The notes: a model not told the origin generated them from the sequence alone. A DNA stretch of 64,000 bases from 2-02-FULL-66-14 sp037443705 (GCA_037443705.1 JBBINV010000004.1:1-64000); one strand, 5' to 3'. Counted from the stretch's first letter, positions 16,635 through 25,479 are shown. Program-made: numbers and translations.

Positions 16635-17185
16635 GGATTCTTCGGCCGGATCGCCGACTTCGGGCGGAAGGCCTTCACCACCGATTCGTCGGTCTCGATG
16701 TACGGCCCGCCGATGAGATCGATGCAGTACGGCACCGCAGCGAAGATGCCGTCGAGCGTCTCCTTGATCGCCTTGGGCTGACCGGGCAGGTTGACGATGA
16801 GCGCCTTGCCTCGGATCACCGCGACCTGGCGCGACAGGATCGCGGTGGGGACGTACTTGAGGCTCACCGCGCGCATCTGCTCGCCGAATCCGGGCATCAC
16901 CTTGTCCGCGACCGCAGCCGTCGCCTCGGGCGTCACGTCGCGCGGCGCGGGGCCGGTGCCGCCGGTCGTGAGCACGAGGTGGCAGCCTTCTTCGTCGACG
17001 AGCTCTCGAAGGGTTCTTTCGATGACGCTTTTCTCGTCGGGGATCAACCGTTCGACGTAGCGCACGCCGGGCGAAACGATCGCTCTCGCGAGCCATTCCC
17101 TCAGTCCGGGTATGCCCTCGTCCTTGTACACGCCCCCGGAGGCGCGGTCGCTCGCCGAGACGAGCCCGATCACCAGTTCCATCAT
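16631..17185 (-). CDS. mog: Molybdopterin adenylyltransferase (MogA/MoaB type)
   Basis: This enzyme adenylylates molybdopterin before molybdate insertion. The 184-residue product has the MoaB/Mog fold markers IGLVSASDRASGG at the N terminus and TTGGTGPAPRDVTPEA near residue 80, followed by the core NLPGQPKAIKE. The cofactor it helps make would be needed by the CoxL-type hydroxylase at 29-31.5 kb. The start is the first of two adjacent ATGs and overlaps the stop of the DUF3237 gene as ATGA. Confidence 0.93.
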   Translation of the reverse strand: MMELVIGLVSASDRASGGVYKDEGIPGLREWLARAIVSPGVRYVERLIPDEKSVIERTLRELVDEEGCHLVLTTGGTGPAPRDVTPEATAAVADKVMPGFGEQMRAVSLKYVPTAILSRQVAVIRGKALIVNLPGQPKAIKETLDGIFAAVPYCIDLIGGPYIETDESVVKAFRPKSAIRPKNP

Positions 17186-17634
17186 TTGACCTCGAAGAAT
17201 TCCAGCTCGACCGAGGCGGCACGGCGCGCCCCGGTGCCCACGCAGACGATGCGGTTCAGCCACGTGTAGCGTGCGTCGCCGGTCTCGAACCAGGGGGTCG
17301 TGCGCATGTAGTAGAGCGCCGGATCGACATCTTCCCCCGCTGCGAGCCTGCGCATGACCTCGTCCGGTCCGTGCCGGTAGCCGCGATTGCGCACGTAGAT
17401 GAGCGCGCCGTCGCCGGTCCGGAGCGTGTAGCGCGCGTCGAGGTCCGCGACACCGTCGGCGCGGATCACCTGCCAGTCGGCGCCGCCCGGGAGCACCTGG
17501 CCGGAAAGCCGCGGCCCCGAGAATGTTCCGCCCGCGATGCCGATGATTCGCCGGCGCCCGAGCGGCGTCTGGCCGAGCTCGCGCGGCGGCTCGAGTGCGA
17601 TCGTCAGGCGGCAGAGAGGCGCAAGCGGGATCAC
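17182..17634 (-). CDS. DUF3237 (UPF0311) family protein
   Basis: The 150-residue product matches the DUF3237 beta-barrel family, whose function is not established. Characteristic pieces are GRRRIIGIAGGTFSGPRLSG, WQVIRADGVADLDARYTLRT and LIYVRNRGYRHG, and it ends ASVELEFFEVK. The start is a GTG overlapping the darP stop as GTGA, and it ends in an ATGA overlap with mog. The tight linkage between darP and mog suggests co-translation rather than a shared pathway. Confidence 0.85.
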   Translation of the reverse strand: MIPLAPLCRLTIALEPPRELGQTPLGRRRIIGIAGGTFSGPRLSGQVLPGGADWQVIRADGVADLDARYTLRTGDGALIYVRNRGYRHGPDEVMRRLAAGEDVDPALYYMRTTPWFETGDARYTWLNRIVCVGTGARRAASVELEFFEVK

Positions 17635-18110
17635 GGGAAAACCTCGCGCAGAAAGCGATACAGCCCGCGCTGCGCGCGCGGCGGACGCGCTTCGGCGATC
17701 TCCTTGCGCGCGTTGCGGATGAGGGCGCGAAGCGCCTGGAGGTCGGCGCCGGGGCGCTGGCGCGCGAACTCGGTGAGCGCGGCGTCGTCGGCGAGCAGGC
17801 GCTCGCGCCACTGCTCCAGGCGCTTGTGACGCGCGCGCGCCGCCGCCGAGCTGCCCTCGATCTCCGCGAGCGCGGCGCGGACCGGCTCGGAATCCACCTC
17901 GCGCATGAGCCTGCCGATGTACTGGATCTGCCGGCGCCGGCCTTCGCGGCTCGAAATGCGCTTCGCTTCGCGCACCGCTTCGGCCAGCGTCTCGGGCAGC
18001 GCCAGAGCCTCGAGCTGCGCGGGCGCGAGCTCCACGAGCGCCGCGCCGAGCGCCTGCAGCGCGTGCATGCCGGCCTTGCGCCGGGTCTTGCTGAGCGAGG
18101 GCTCCTGCAT
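17631..18110 (-). CDS. darP: DarP/YjgA family ribosome-associated protein
   Basis: DarP (YjgA) is a ribosome biogenesis factor that acts late in 50S assembly. The 159-residue product has the family layout: the SKTRRKAGMHALQALG start, a helical body with RRRQIQYIGRLMREVD, and a C-terminal part ending LYRFLREVFP. The ATG at 18110 fits the conserved N terminus. An in-frame ATG at 18134 would overlap the pmbA start on the other strand and is less likely. The divergent pmbA-darP pair followed by mog is a common arrangement in beta- and gammaproteobacteria. Confidence 0.92.
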   Translation of the reverse strand: MQEPSLSKTRRKAGMHALQALGAALVELAPAQLEALALPETLAEAVREAKRISSREGRRRQIQYIGRLMREVDSEPVRAALAEIEGSSAAARARHKRLEQWRERLLADDAALTEFARQRPGADLQALRALIRNARKEIAEARPPRAQRGLYRFLREVFP

Positions 18111-18132
18111 TGCGCTGCTATCATAGCGCGCC

Positions 18133-19488
18133 ATGCCCGCGGAAAGCCGCTTCACCTACGCGCCCGGAGAACTGCGCGAATTTGCGAAGACGATCCTCGA
18201 TGCGGCGCGGCGCACCGGCGCCTCGGCCTGCGAGTGCGAGATCTCGGAGGGCTACGGGCTCTCGGTCACGGTTCGCAAGGGCGCGGTCGAGACGATCGAG
18301 CACAACCGCGACAAGGGAATCGGCGTGACACTGTACGTTGGCGAGCGGCCGCGCGCGCGTCGCGGGCACGCGAGCACCTCGGATTTCTCGGGCGCGGCGA
18401 TCGCGCAGACGGTACAGGCCGCCTACGCGATCGCGCAGCGAACCGCGATCGACGATTGCGCCGGGCCGCCGGAGCCGGAACTGCTCGCGCGCGACACGCC
18501 CGACCTCGACCTCTTCCACCCGTGGCACCTGGGCACCGAGGAGGCGATCCGCATCGCGCGCCGCACCGAGCGCGCCGCGTTCGCGCTCTCGCCGAAGATC
18601 CGCAACTCCGAGGGTGCCACGGTCTCGGCGCAGCACTCGCAGTTCGTGCTCGCCAACAGCCTCGGGTTCCTGCACGGCTTTCCCACGTCGCGGCACTCGA
18701 TCTCGGCGTCAGTGATCGCGGAGGACGCGGGCGGGATGCAGCGCGACGACTGGTACAGCGCGGCGCGCCTTCCCGCGAAGCTCGCCTCGCCGGAGGCGCT
18801 CGGGCGCTACGCCGGAGAGCGCGCGCTCGCGCGCCTGGGCGCGCGCAAGATCGCGACCTGCAAGGCGCCGGTGCTGTTCGAGGCGCCGGTCGCCACGGCG
18901 CTCCTCGGCACGTTCGTTTCTGCGGCGAGCGGGTCCAAGCTCTACCGGAAGGCGTCGTTCCTCGTGGACGCGCTCGGCAGGCAGGTGTTCGCGCCCGGCG
19001 TCACGATCGAGGAGCGGCCGCGCGAGCCGCAGGGGCTCGCAAGCTCGCCCTACGACGAGGAGGGCGTCGCCACCGCCGAGCGCGCCGTGGTGCGCGGTGG
19101 CGTCCTCGAGGGCTACTTCCTCGGCTGCTACTCGGCGCGCAAGCTCGGCCTGCGCTCTACCGGAAGCGCCGGCGGCAACCACAACCTGCTGCTTCGCTCC
19201 GACGGCCCGGACCTGCGCGGGATGCTGAAGAAGATGCACCGGGGGCTCCTCGTAACGGAGCTCCTTGGCCACGGAATCAACCTGGTGACGGGCGATTACT
19301 CGCGCGGCGCGGCGGGCTACTGGGTCGAGGGCGGCGAGATCTCGCACCCGGTCGAGGAGATCACGGTCGCCGGGAACCTCCGCGACATGTTCCGCGGCGT
19401 GGTGTCCGTCGGAAGCGACGTCGTGGTGCGCGGTTCGCGCGCGTGCGGCTCGGTTCTGGTCGAAAATATGACGATCGCGGGAAACTGA
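18133..19488 (+). CDS. pmbA: Metalloprotease PmbA (TldE)
   Basis: PmbA and TldD form a heterodimeric protease that matures microcin-type peptides and clears CcdA. The 451-residue product shows the N-terminal domain with SVTVRKGAVETIEHNRDKGI, the central SKLYRKASFLVD and the C-terminal core with NHNLLL and LLVTELLGHGINLVTGDYSR. As in other PmbA proteins, the HExxxH zinc motif belongs to the TldD partner, which is not in this window. It is divergent from darP. The methyltransferase gene follows after 16 bases with a GAGGAGA ribosome-binding site. Confidence 0.94.
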   Translation: MPAESRFTYAPGELREFAKTILDAARRTGASACECEISEGYGLSVTVRKGAVETIEHNRDKGIGVTLYVGERPRARRGHASTSDFSGAAIAQTVQAAYAIAQRTAIDDCAGPPEPELLARDTPDLDLFHPWHLGTEEAIRIARRTERAAFALSPKIRNSEGATVSAQHSQFVLANSLGFLHGFPTSRHSISASVIAEDAGGMQRDDWYSAARLPAKLASPEALGRYAGERALARLGARKIATCKAPVLFEAPVATALLGTFVSAASGSKLYRKASFLVDALGRQVFAPGVTIEERPREPQGLASSPYDEEGVATAERAVVRGGVLEGYFLGCYSARKLGLRSTGSAGGNHNLLLRSDGPDLRGMLKKMHRGLLVTELLGHGINLVTGDYSRGAAGYWVEGGEISHPVEEITVAGNLRDMFRGVVSVGSDVVVRGSRACGSVLVENMTIAGN

Positions 19489-19504
19489 CAGAGGAGAGAT
19501 CGGC

Positions 19505-20038
19505 ATGATCCGGAGGCTCGTCACGGCGGCGCTGCTCGCGTTCGCACTCCCGGTCGCGGCGCAGAACCGCACCCCCGACGTGATCTTCGTTCCCACGCCG
19601 CCGGAAGTGGTCGACGACATGCTGCGCCTCGCCGACGTGAAGAAAGGCGACGTGCTCTACGACCTGGGCTCCGGCGACGGCCGCATCCCGATCACGGCCG
19701 CCAGGCGCTACGGCGTGCGCGGCGTGGGCATCGACATCGACCCGGACCGCATCAGGGAGGCCGTGGAGAACGCGAAGAATGCCGGGGTGACGAAGCTGGT
19801 GGAATTCCGCCTCGACGACATCTTCAAGGCCGACTTCCGCGAGGCCACCGTGGTGACGCTGTACCTCCTGCCCGATCTCAACGTGAGGCTGCGGCCGCGG
19901 CTGCTCGCGGAGCTGAGGCCCGGCACGCGCATCGTGTCGCACCAGTTCGACATGGGAGACTGGCGGCCGGAGAAAAAGCTCGAGTCGAACGGCCGCGTGG
20001 TCTACTTCTGGACCGTCCCCGACCCGAAGAAGAAGTGA
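19505..20038 (+). CDS. Exported FAM173-like SAM-dependent methyltransferase
   Basis: The 177-residue protein has a signal peptide (MIRRLVTAALLAFALPVAAQ) ahead of a class I methyltransferase domain. The SAM-binding motif is LYDLGSGDGRIPI and the acidic end of strand 2 is GVGIDIDPDRI. The segment EATVVTLYLLPDLN followed by GTRIVSHQFDMGDW resembles the FAM173/ATPSCKMT lysine methyltransferase group. A cleavable export signal on a SAM-dependent enzyme is odd, because SAM is cytoplasmic. It could be membrane-anchored facing inward. A close paralogue lies at 58.2 kb. The substrate is unknown. Confidence 0.85.
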   Translation: MIRRLVTAALLAFALPVAAQNRTPDVIFVPTPPEVVDDMLRLADVKKGDVLYDLGSGDGRIPITAARRYGVRGVGIDIDPDRIREAVENAKNAGVTKLVEFRLDDIFKADFREATVVTLYLLPDLNVRLRPRLLAELRPGTRIVSHQFDMGDWRPEKKLESNGRVVYFWTVPDPKKK

Positions 20039-20047
20039 AGCGCCGCG

Positions 20048-20683
20048 CTAGGCGGTGAAATCCAAGCGGTCGCTCAGCAATACCCCGTAGAGCCGGATCG
20101 GGCCGCGCTTCGGCAGCTCCAGCGGCGGGAGCGGCTCTGCGTCGAGCTCGAGGCTCTCGGGCGAAATCACCTTGATCAACTCGTGGCTGAGCACGATCTC
20201 GCCCGCCCGGGCGCGCTCGATCAGGCGCTCGGCGACGCTGACGGCGTCTCCGAGCGCAACGGGTTGCTCCAGCCCCGCGGGTCCGGCGCGGCCGAACAGC
20301 GTCTCGCCAAGATGCAGCGCAAGCGACATGGCGCAGCGCACGCCGTGCGCCTGGCGCCAGGACTCGAGCACCGCCCCGGTCTCCCGCTGCAGCGACAGCG
20401 CGGCGCGCACCGACTGCGCCGCGACCTGCGCGGGCTCGCCGGCGCGGAACGCCGCGAGCACGCTGTCGTTGCGGATCGAGACCACCTCGCCGCCGCCATT
20501 CTTCGCCGCCGCGGCGGCCAGCGCGTAAAACCGGCCGGCGAGCTGGAGCGCCGTAGCCGGCTCGAGCGCCTCCTGCATTGCCGCGAAGCCGCGCAGCCGG
20601 CACACCAGGATTGCCGCCGCGCGGCGCTCCGTGCCGGACCTCACGCCGGCCGCCGCCTGGACCGGAGCCGCCATCGCACCCAT
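20048..20683 (-). CDS. Degenerate class III nucleotide cyclase domain protein
   Basis: The 211-residue protein is essentially one adenylate/guanylate cyclase homology domain. The second metal region is kept as SIRNDSVLAAF, and the late motif is LGDAVSVAERLIERA. In the first metal motif, however, the usual aspartate of the DIRGF consensus is replaced, giving ILVCRLRGFAAM. Two-metal catalysis is therefore doubtful, and a regulatory or nucleotide-binding role is more likely. An intact relative with an FHA domain lies at 41-41.9 kb. It is transcribed in the same direction as the upstream coxG operon, 105 bases away. Confidence 0.75.
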   Translation of the reverse strand: MGAMAAPVQAAAGVRSGTERRAAAILVCRLRGFAAMQEALEPATALQLAGRFYALAAAAAKNGGGEVVSIRNDSVLAAFRAGEPAQVAAQSVRAALSLQRETGAVLESWRQAHGVRCAMSLALHLGETLFGRAGPAGLEQPVALGDAVSVAERLIERARAGEIVLSHELIKVISPESLELDAEPLPPLELPKRGPIRLYGVLLSDRLDFTA

Positions 20684-20743
20684 TCGCGTCCTCCCGCGTA
20701 ACGAGACCTCACGAGCGTAGGGCGTGTCAGAAAACGTCAGGGA

Positions 20744-20755
20744 GGAACTAGTTCC
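20744..20755. repeat. Perfect 12-base palindrome GGAACTAGTTCC
   Basis: A perfect palindrome lies in the gap between coxG and the cyclase-like gene, 34 bases after the coxG stop and upstream of the cyclase-like start on the minus strand. It may be a regulator site or a weak hairpin. Nothing else is recognised in this gap. Confidence 0.35.
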
Positions 20756-20788
20756 GGTTTGCCGTCCGTCGCCGACGGAAGGCGGAGA

Positions 20789-21400
20789 TCAGAACAGCGT
20801 GAGCAGCGCGACCACCACGATGACGATCGAGCCGGCGGCGAAGAACGCCAGCGTGCCGTAGGAAACGTCCGGCAGCTCGGCGTCGCGCGGCACCGGTTCG
20901 GGGAAGTGGGGGTCGTGGTACGGGCTTTCCTGCGCGCCGAGCGCGGGCGCGCCGTGGCGCATCGCCATGCGCCCGTTGAATGCGGCGAAGAAGTCGCTCG
21001 CCACCTTCTGCGCCGCGGCGTCCACCAGGCGCGAGCCGACCTGCGCGAGCTTGCCGCCCACGTTGGCCTTCGCCTGGTAGGTGAGGAGCGTCTCCGCGGT
21101 GCCCTGCGGCGCGAGGCGCACGCTCGCCGAGCCCTTGGCGAAGCCGGCCACGCCGCCCTGGCCCTCGAACGTGAGCGAATACGCGTTGGGCGCGTCGATG
21201 TCCGAGAGCGCGAGCTTGCCGCGGAACTTCGCCGCCACCGGGCCTACGCGCGCGGTCATCAGCACCGTGTAGGCGTTCTCTCCCGCGGGGTCGATTGCCT
21301 CGCACCCCGGCACGCAGGCCTTGAGGAACTCGGGATCGTTCAGCGCCTTCCAGGTCTCCTCCTGAGAGGCGGGGATCAGCTGCTCGCCCTTCATTTCCAT
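20789..21400 (-). CDS. coxG: CO dehydrogenase subunit G (CoxG/SRPBCC) protein with C-terminal membrane helix
   Basis: CoxG-type proteins recruit or anchor the molybdenum hydroxylase at the membrane. The 203-residue product starts MEMKGEQLIPASQEETWKAL, the typical SRPBCC opening. It continues through VPGCEAI, ARVGPVAAKFRGKL and AKANVGGKLAQVGSRLVD, and ends with one hydrophobic helix, LAFFAAGSIVIVVVALLTLF, after a Pro-rich linker. Its start overlaps the stop of the VWA gene by ten bases. It is the last gene of the coxD-mcd-coxE-coxG operon. Confidence 0.88.
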   Translation of the reverse strand: MEMKGEQLIPASQEETWKALNDPEFLKACVPGCEAIDPAGENAYTVLMTARVGPVAAKFRGKLALSDIDAPNAYSLTFEGQGGVAGFAKGSASVRLAPQGTAETLLTYQAKANVGGKLAQVGSRLVDAAAQKVASDFFAAFNGRMAMRHGAPALGAQESPYHDPHFPEPVPRDAELPDVSYGTLAFFAAGSIVIVVVALLTLF

Positions 21401-22599
21401 GCGCGTTTCTCCAGGTAGCGCGGCGCCGGCTGCGAGATCGCGTGCGCCAGATCGATCAGGCTCTTCAGGTTGTGCACCGGAAGGAACCGGTCCACGTGCG
21501 GCAGCATCGCGCGCACGCCCGCCGGCCGTGCCTCGAACTTGTCGTAGCGCAGGAGCGGATTCAGCCACACGAGTTCCCGGCAGGACTTGTGCAGCCGCTG
21601 CATCTCTTCGCCGAGCCCCTCGCCCGCCTCGCGGTCCAGGCCGTCCGAGACGAGCAGCACGCAGGCGTTCTGCCCCAGCACGCGCCGGCCCCAGCGCCAG
21701 TTGAACTCGCGCAGGCAGGTTCCGATCCGCGTTCCGCCCGACCAGTCCTTGATCGCGTCGGCCACCCGCGCCATCGCCACGTCGACGTCCCGGTGCCGCA
21801 GCTGCCGGGTGATGTTGGTGAGCCGCGTGCCGAACACGAACACGCTCACGCGGTCGCGGTCGTTGGTGATCGCGTGCAGGAAATGCAGAAACATGCGCGC
21901 GTAGGGATTCATCGAGCCGGAGATGTCGCACAGCACGACGAGCGGCGGGTGGATCTCGATCGGCGCCGCGCGCACCAGCGGAATCACGTCGCCGCCCTCC
22001 CTGAGCGATTCCCTCAGGGTGGCGCGGAGATTGATCCGCGTTCCGGTCTCCGAAATCCTGTTTCTCCGGGTGCGGATCAGCGGCAGCGGCAGGCGCAGCT
22101 CGCGGAGCATTTTCTTCGCCTGCTCGAGCTCCGCCGCCGACATGGTGTCGAAGTCCATGCGCTGAAGCACCTCGCGCGAGGAGAACGTGAGCCGCGCGTC
22201 GAGCTCGACCTTCTGCTCCTTCGGGGCTTCCTCGGGCTTCTTCTGGCCGAAGAGCGCGTCCGACAGGCGCTGGCTGCTCGCCTCGTCCTTCGACGCGCGC
22301 CCGTAGGTCTTGGGAAGCAGCGCCTGCATCATCTTCTCGGTGAGCTTCGGATCGCGCCAGAAGATGCGGAACGCCTGGTCGAAGACCGGACGCTGCTCTT
22401 CCTTGGAGAGCAGCACCGCGGACATGGTCCAGTACCAGTCCTCGCGCCGGTTGCAGCCGGCGAGCTCGAGCGCGCGCACGCAGTCGAGCACGCGGTCGGG
22501 GCCGATCCTCAAGCCCGCGGCGCGCAGCAGCCGCGCGAAGTGCATCACGTTCTCGGCCAGGCGCTCCTTCGATCCCGAGGGGTCGATCTGCGGGAACAC
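21391..22599 (-). CDS. coxE: VWA-domain protein, CoxE-like hydroxylase maturation factor
   Basis: The 402-residue protein is a CoxE-type von Willebrand A domain protein. In carboxydotrophs CoxE works with the AAA+ ATPase CoxD in inserting the Cu-S-Mo or Mo-S ligand. The N-terminal half (about 1-200) is helical. The MIDAS motif is DISGSM near residue 225, with threonine and aspartate partners in SGGTRIGTCL and LLVSDGLDRE. A GTG start is read three bases after the malonyl-CoA decarboxylase stop. The overlap with coxG supports one transcript. Confidence 0.9.
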   Translation of the reverse strand: MFPQIDPSGSKERLAENVMHFARLLRAAGLRIGPDRVLDCVRALELAGCNRREDWYWTMSAVLLSKEEQRPVFDQAFRIFWRDPKLTEKMMQALLPKTYGRASKDEASSQRLSDALFGQKKPEEAPKEQKVELDARLTFSSREVLQRMDFDTMSAAELEQAKKMLRELRLPLPLIRTRRNRISETGTRINLRATLRESLREGGDVIPLVRAAPIEIHPPLVVLCDISGSMNPYARMFLHFLHAITNDRDRVSVFVFGTRLTNITRQLRHRDVDVAMARVADAIKDWSGGTRIGTCLREFNWRWGRRVLGQNACVLLVSDGLDREAGEGLGEEMQRLHKSCRELVWLNPLLRYDKFEARPAGVRAMLPHVDRFLPVHNLKSLIDLAHAISQPAPRYLEKRAWK

Positions 22600-22602
22600 G
22601 GC

Positions 22603-23931
22603 TCAGGCCTCGGCGCGCCGGACTTCGGGCTCGCCCAAGGGGCACTCGCGCGCGAGCTTGCGCACGCCGCGCGAGGCGACCACGAGGTGCTCGCGGAAAT
22701 AGCGCTCGTGGTTGCGTTCCAGCTCGCCCAGCCGGTACACGTAGTTCACCATGAGGCCCGCGGCGCGCGCCATGCCGGAGGCGGAAACGTCGCCGAGCCA
22801 GTCGAGCTGCTCGAGCGACGCGCCGTTGCCGAGGTGAAAGCGCGCGACCGAATCCTGCGGCTCCTCGCCCTTCTTGGCGTGCAGCAGGTACCACGCGCAG
22901 AGCTGCGACAGGAGCCGCTCGAGCGACTCGGGGATCGCGCCTGCGTGCCAGTCCGGCCGGTCCAGGATCCCGAGGAGGGCGAGGCGCGCCTCGCCCTCGG
23001 GGCCCGCGGCGAGCCGCACCCGCGTGCCGTCGAGCCACTTCCGGAACCCGGGCACCGGCGAGAGCGTGGCGAAGGTCTCGAGGTGCGGGAGCTCGCGCTT
23101 CAGCTCCTCGACCACCTGCTTGATGAGGAGGTTCCCGAACGAGATGCCGCGCAGCCCTTCCTGGCAGTTGGTGATCGAGTAGAAGGTGGCGCAGTCGGCT
23201 TCGCCGGGCGAACCTACCGGCGACGCAGTGTCGAGCAGCGGCTGCACCCGACCGCAGATGCCGCGCGTGAGCGCGACCTCGATGAAGATGAGCGGCTCGT
23301 CGGGGAGCTGCGGGTGGAAGAACGCGAAGCAGCGGCGGTCGGCTTCCAGGCGCCGGCGCAGGTCGCGCCAGCCCTGGATCGCGTGCACCGCCTCGTACTG
23401 GATCAGCTTCTCGAGCACGATCGCCGAGGTCCGCCAGTCGATGCGCTCCAGGCGCAGGAACCCGCGGTTGAACCACGAGCGCAGCAGGTGCAGGAGATCC
23501 GCGTCGATCGCGCGCCATTGCGGATGCGCGGCCAGGCCCTTCAGGATCCCGCGGCGCATCTCTACCAGTGCGGCGGTGCCGCCGCTCGCCATGTTGAGGC
23601 GCCGGAACAGCTCCTGGCGCGCGGGCTCCGCGGCGCTCTGAAGGCGCAGCAGGTTCTCGGGCGTGGGATCGTAGCGGTAGCGGTCGGCCGCCGCGCCGAC
23701 CTCCTCGGGCGAAGGCGAATACTCGCGCGCGAGCACGTCGAGGAACCCGGTTCGGCCGCGCTCATCGAGCGCCTGCCAGGCGGCCAGCGCCTCGCGCGCG
23801 AGCGCGGCGCCCGAGGTCTCGCCGCGCTCGCCGAGGAGCGCCTCGCACAGGAGGACCAGGTCGTGCGCGCGCCGGTCCAGGCCCTCGCGCGGACCGCGAA
23901 ACAGGCGCCGCAGGAACGAGGACGCGCCCAC
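22603..23931 (-). CDS. Malonyl-CoA decarboxylase
   Basis: This enzyme decarboxylates malonyl-CoA to acetyl-CoA. The 442-residue product has an N-terminal helical oligomerisation region and a GNAT-like catalytic half. Diagnostic segments are FIEVALTRGI, FYSITNCQEGLRGISFGN, ATLSPVPGFRKWL with the catalytic serine, and FHLGNGA with the catalytic histidine. It lies inside the coxD/coxE/coxG operon, 12 bases after coxD and three bases before coxE, with a GTG start. This is not where the gene is normally found. Either it shares only transcription with the hydroxylase genes or the hydroxylase pathway produces malonyl-CoA. Confidence 0.92.
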   Translation of the reverse strand: MGASSFLRRLFRGPREGLDRRAHDLVLLCEALLGERGETSGAALAREALAAWQALDERGRTGFLDVLAREYSPSPEEVGAAADRYRYDPTPENLLRLQSAAEPARQELFRRLNMASGGTAALVEMRRGILKGLAAHPQWRAIDADLLHLLRSWFNRGFLRLERIDWRTSAIVLEKLIQYEAVHAIQGWRDLRRRLEADRRCFAFFHPQLPDEPLIFIEVALTRGICGRVQPLLDTASPVGSPGEADCATFYSITNCQEGLRGISFGNLLIKQVVEELKRELPHLETFATLSPVPGFRKWLDGTRVRLAAGPEGEARLALLGILDRPDWHAGAIPESLERLLSQLCAWYLLHAKKGEEPQDSVARFHLGNGASLEQLDWLGDVSASGMARAAGLMVNYVYRLGELERNHERYFREHLVVASRGVRKLARECPLGEPEVRRAEA

Positions 23932-23943
23932 GCCCGCGTCCGC

Positions 23944-24858
23944 TCAGGCCGCCGCCGCGGCCGTTTTCGCCTCGCTCACCAGGCGCTCGGCCTCCTCGCC
24001 CGAGATGCGCTCGATGTCGTCCTGGTACTTGAGCAGCACCCCGAGCGTGTTGTTGACCGTTTCCGGGTCGAGCGCGATGCGATCGAGCGCCACGAGGCAG
24101 TTCGCCCAGTCGATCGTCTCGGCCACCCCGGGCAGCTTGAAGAGGTCCACCGTGCGAAGGCGCTGCACGAACGCCACCACCTCCTTCGAGAGCGCGGCCG
24201 CAGCCTTCGGCGCCTTGCGGCGCAGGATCTCGAGCTCGCGCGCCGCATCCGGGTAGTCGACCCAGTAGTAGAAGCAGCGGCGCTTCACCGCGTCGTGAAT
24301 CTCGCGCGTGCGGTTCGAGGTCATCACCACGATCGGCGGTTCCAGCGCCTTCAGCGTCCCGATCTCCGGGATCGAGATCTGCCAGTCCGAGAGCACCTCG
24401 AGCAGGTACGCCTCGAACGGCTCGTCCGTCCGGTCGAGCTCGTCGACCAGCAGCACCGGCGCCGCGCCCTTGTTTCCCTCGAGCGCGCGCGCGAGCGGGC
24501 GCTTGACGAGGAATCGCTCCGAGAAGATGTCGTGCGAAAGCTTTTCCTTCGATTTCTCGCCCGCGGCTTCCGCGAGGCGGATCTCGATCATCTGGCGCGA
24601 GTAGTTCCATTCGTACGCGGCCTGCGCGATGTCGAGCCCTTCGTAGCACTGAAGCCGGATCAGATCTCGCCCAAGTGCGGAGGCGACCACCTTCGCGATC
24701 TCGGTCTTGCCGACGCCCGCCTCTCCTTCGAGGAACAGTGGCCGCTGCATCGCAAGGGACAGGTAGAGCGCGGTGGCGAGGCTGCGATCGGCGACGTAAT
24801 CGGCCGAGGCGAGCAGCGTCTGCGTCTCGTCGATGGACTTGGGGATGGGAATCGGCAT
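23944..24858 (-). CDS. coxD: MoxR/CoxD-type AAA+ ATPase
   Basis: This is an AAA+ chaperone of the MoxR family, most like CoxD, which helps to mature the active site of molybdenum hydroxylases. Walker A is EGEAGVGKTEIAK, Walker B is VLLVDELDR, sensor 1 is VVMTSNRTRE, and the lid follows with SWITCH-like LLKYQDDIERISG. At 304 residues it has family length if started at MPIPIPKSID. An in-frame ATG at 24906 with AGGGTGG before it would add 16 poorly conserved residues. It heads the operon that continues into malonyl-CoA decarboxylase, coxE and coxG. The toxin-antitoxin island lies directly upstream. Confidence 0.9.
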   Translation of the reverse strand: MPIPIPKSIDETQTLLASADYVADRSLATALYLSLAMQRPLFLEGEAGVGKTEIAKVVASALGRDLIRLQCYEGLDIAQAAYEWNYSRQMIEIRLAEAAGEKSKEKLSHDIFSERFLVKRPLARALEGNKGAAPVLLVDELDRTDEPFEAYLLEVLSDWQISIPEIGTLKALEPPIVVMTSNRTREIHDAVKRRCFYYWVDYPDAARELEILRRKAPKAAAALSKEVVAFVQRLRTVDLFKLPGVAETIDWANCLVALDRIALDPETVNNTLGVLLKYQDDIERISGEEAERLVSEAKTAAAAA

Positions 24859-24948
24859 GATGGCGCAGTGCAGTAAACCCGCATTTTCCGGCATTTGGGC
24901 GCGCATGGCCACCCTTGCCCGGCGCGCGGCCGGCTGTCTCGAAACTGA

Positions 24949-25479
24949 TCAGGCCCGCCCTTTGCCCGGTTTCGGGCGCATGCGCAGCATCGCGCGCGGC
25001 ACGGCGACGTCCTGGCGGTCCTGCGGCCGGCCCGCGGCTTTCTTGGAGCGGACGATGTCGCGCAGGGAAGCGGCCTGCAACTCGACCCCGAAGACTTCGT
25101 AGCGCTGAGCCTTGCCTTTCAGATCCTCGTAGCCTTTCGTCCCCGCCGGCTTGAACACGATGTCGAGCCGGCCGGCCGAGGTGACGAGATTCCACATGGC
25201 GGCGCGCTCGAGCGCCGCCACGCTGATGTCGAACGCGAGCCCCTGCGGCGAGCCTTCGGTACAGACGCGCGCCTTGAGCTCGCGAAGCGCGGCCGCCAGG
25301 CGCTCGAGGTTCGCGGCGTCGCGCGCTGGCGTGATGTCCGCGTCCGCGGTGAGGCGCGGGAAACCCTGCAGCCGCGCCGCGAGCGCGCCGACCAGTATGT
25401 AGCGCACCCCGTGCCGCGCAAGAACCGTGACGATCCGCTCTGGATCGAAGGGTGCCGGGCCGGGCGCGGAATCAGGCAC
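24949..25479 (-). CDS. Nucleotidyltransferase-domain protein (AbiEii/MNT-like)
   Basis: The 176-residue protein has the polymerase-beta-type nucleotidyltransferase signature: LVGALAARLQGFPRLTADAD carries the glycine-alanine pair and the DxD acids, followed by DIVFKPAGTKGYEDL. Such proteins form type IV-like toxin-antitoxin pairs or abortive-infection modules with small DNA-binding partners. The start is a GTG eight bases inside the end of a truncated HTH gene. The C terminus (AAGRPQDRQDVAVPRAML) resembles the KxxxxRxKDxxDL pattern of the family. Confidence 0.75.
   Translation of the reverse strand: MPDSAPGPAPFDPERIVTVLARHGVRYILVGALAARLQGFPRLTADADITPARDAANLERLAAALRELKARVCTEGSPQGLAFDISVAALERAAMWNLVTSAGRLDIVFKPAGTKGYEDLKGKAQRYEVFGVELQAASLRDIVRSKKAAGRPQDRQDVAVPRAMLRMRPKPGKGRA

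Noticed and set aside
21442..24876. Long plus-strand open frame across the coxD-coxG operon
   Set aside because: Complementary to four well-supported genes, with no recognisable motif.
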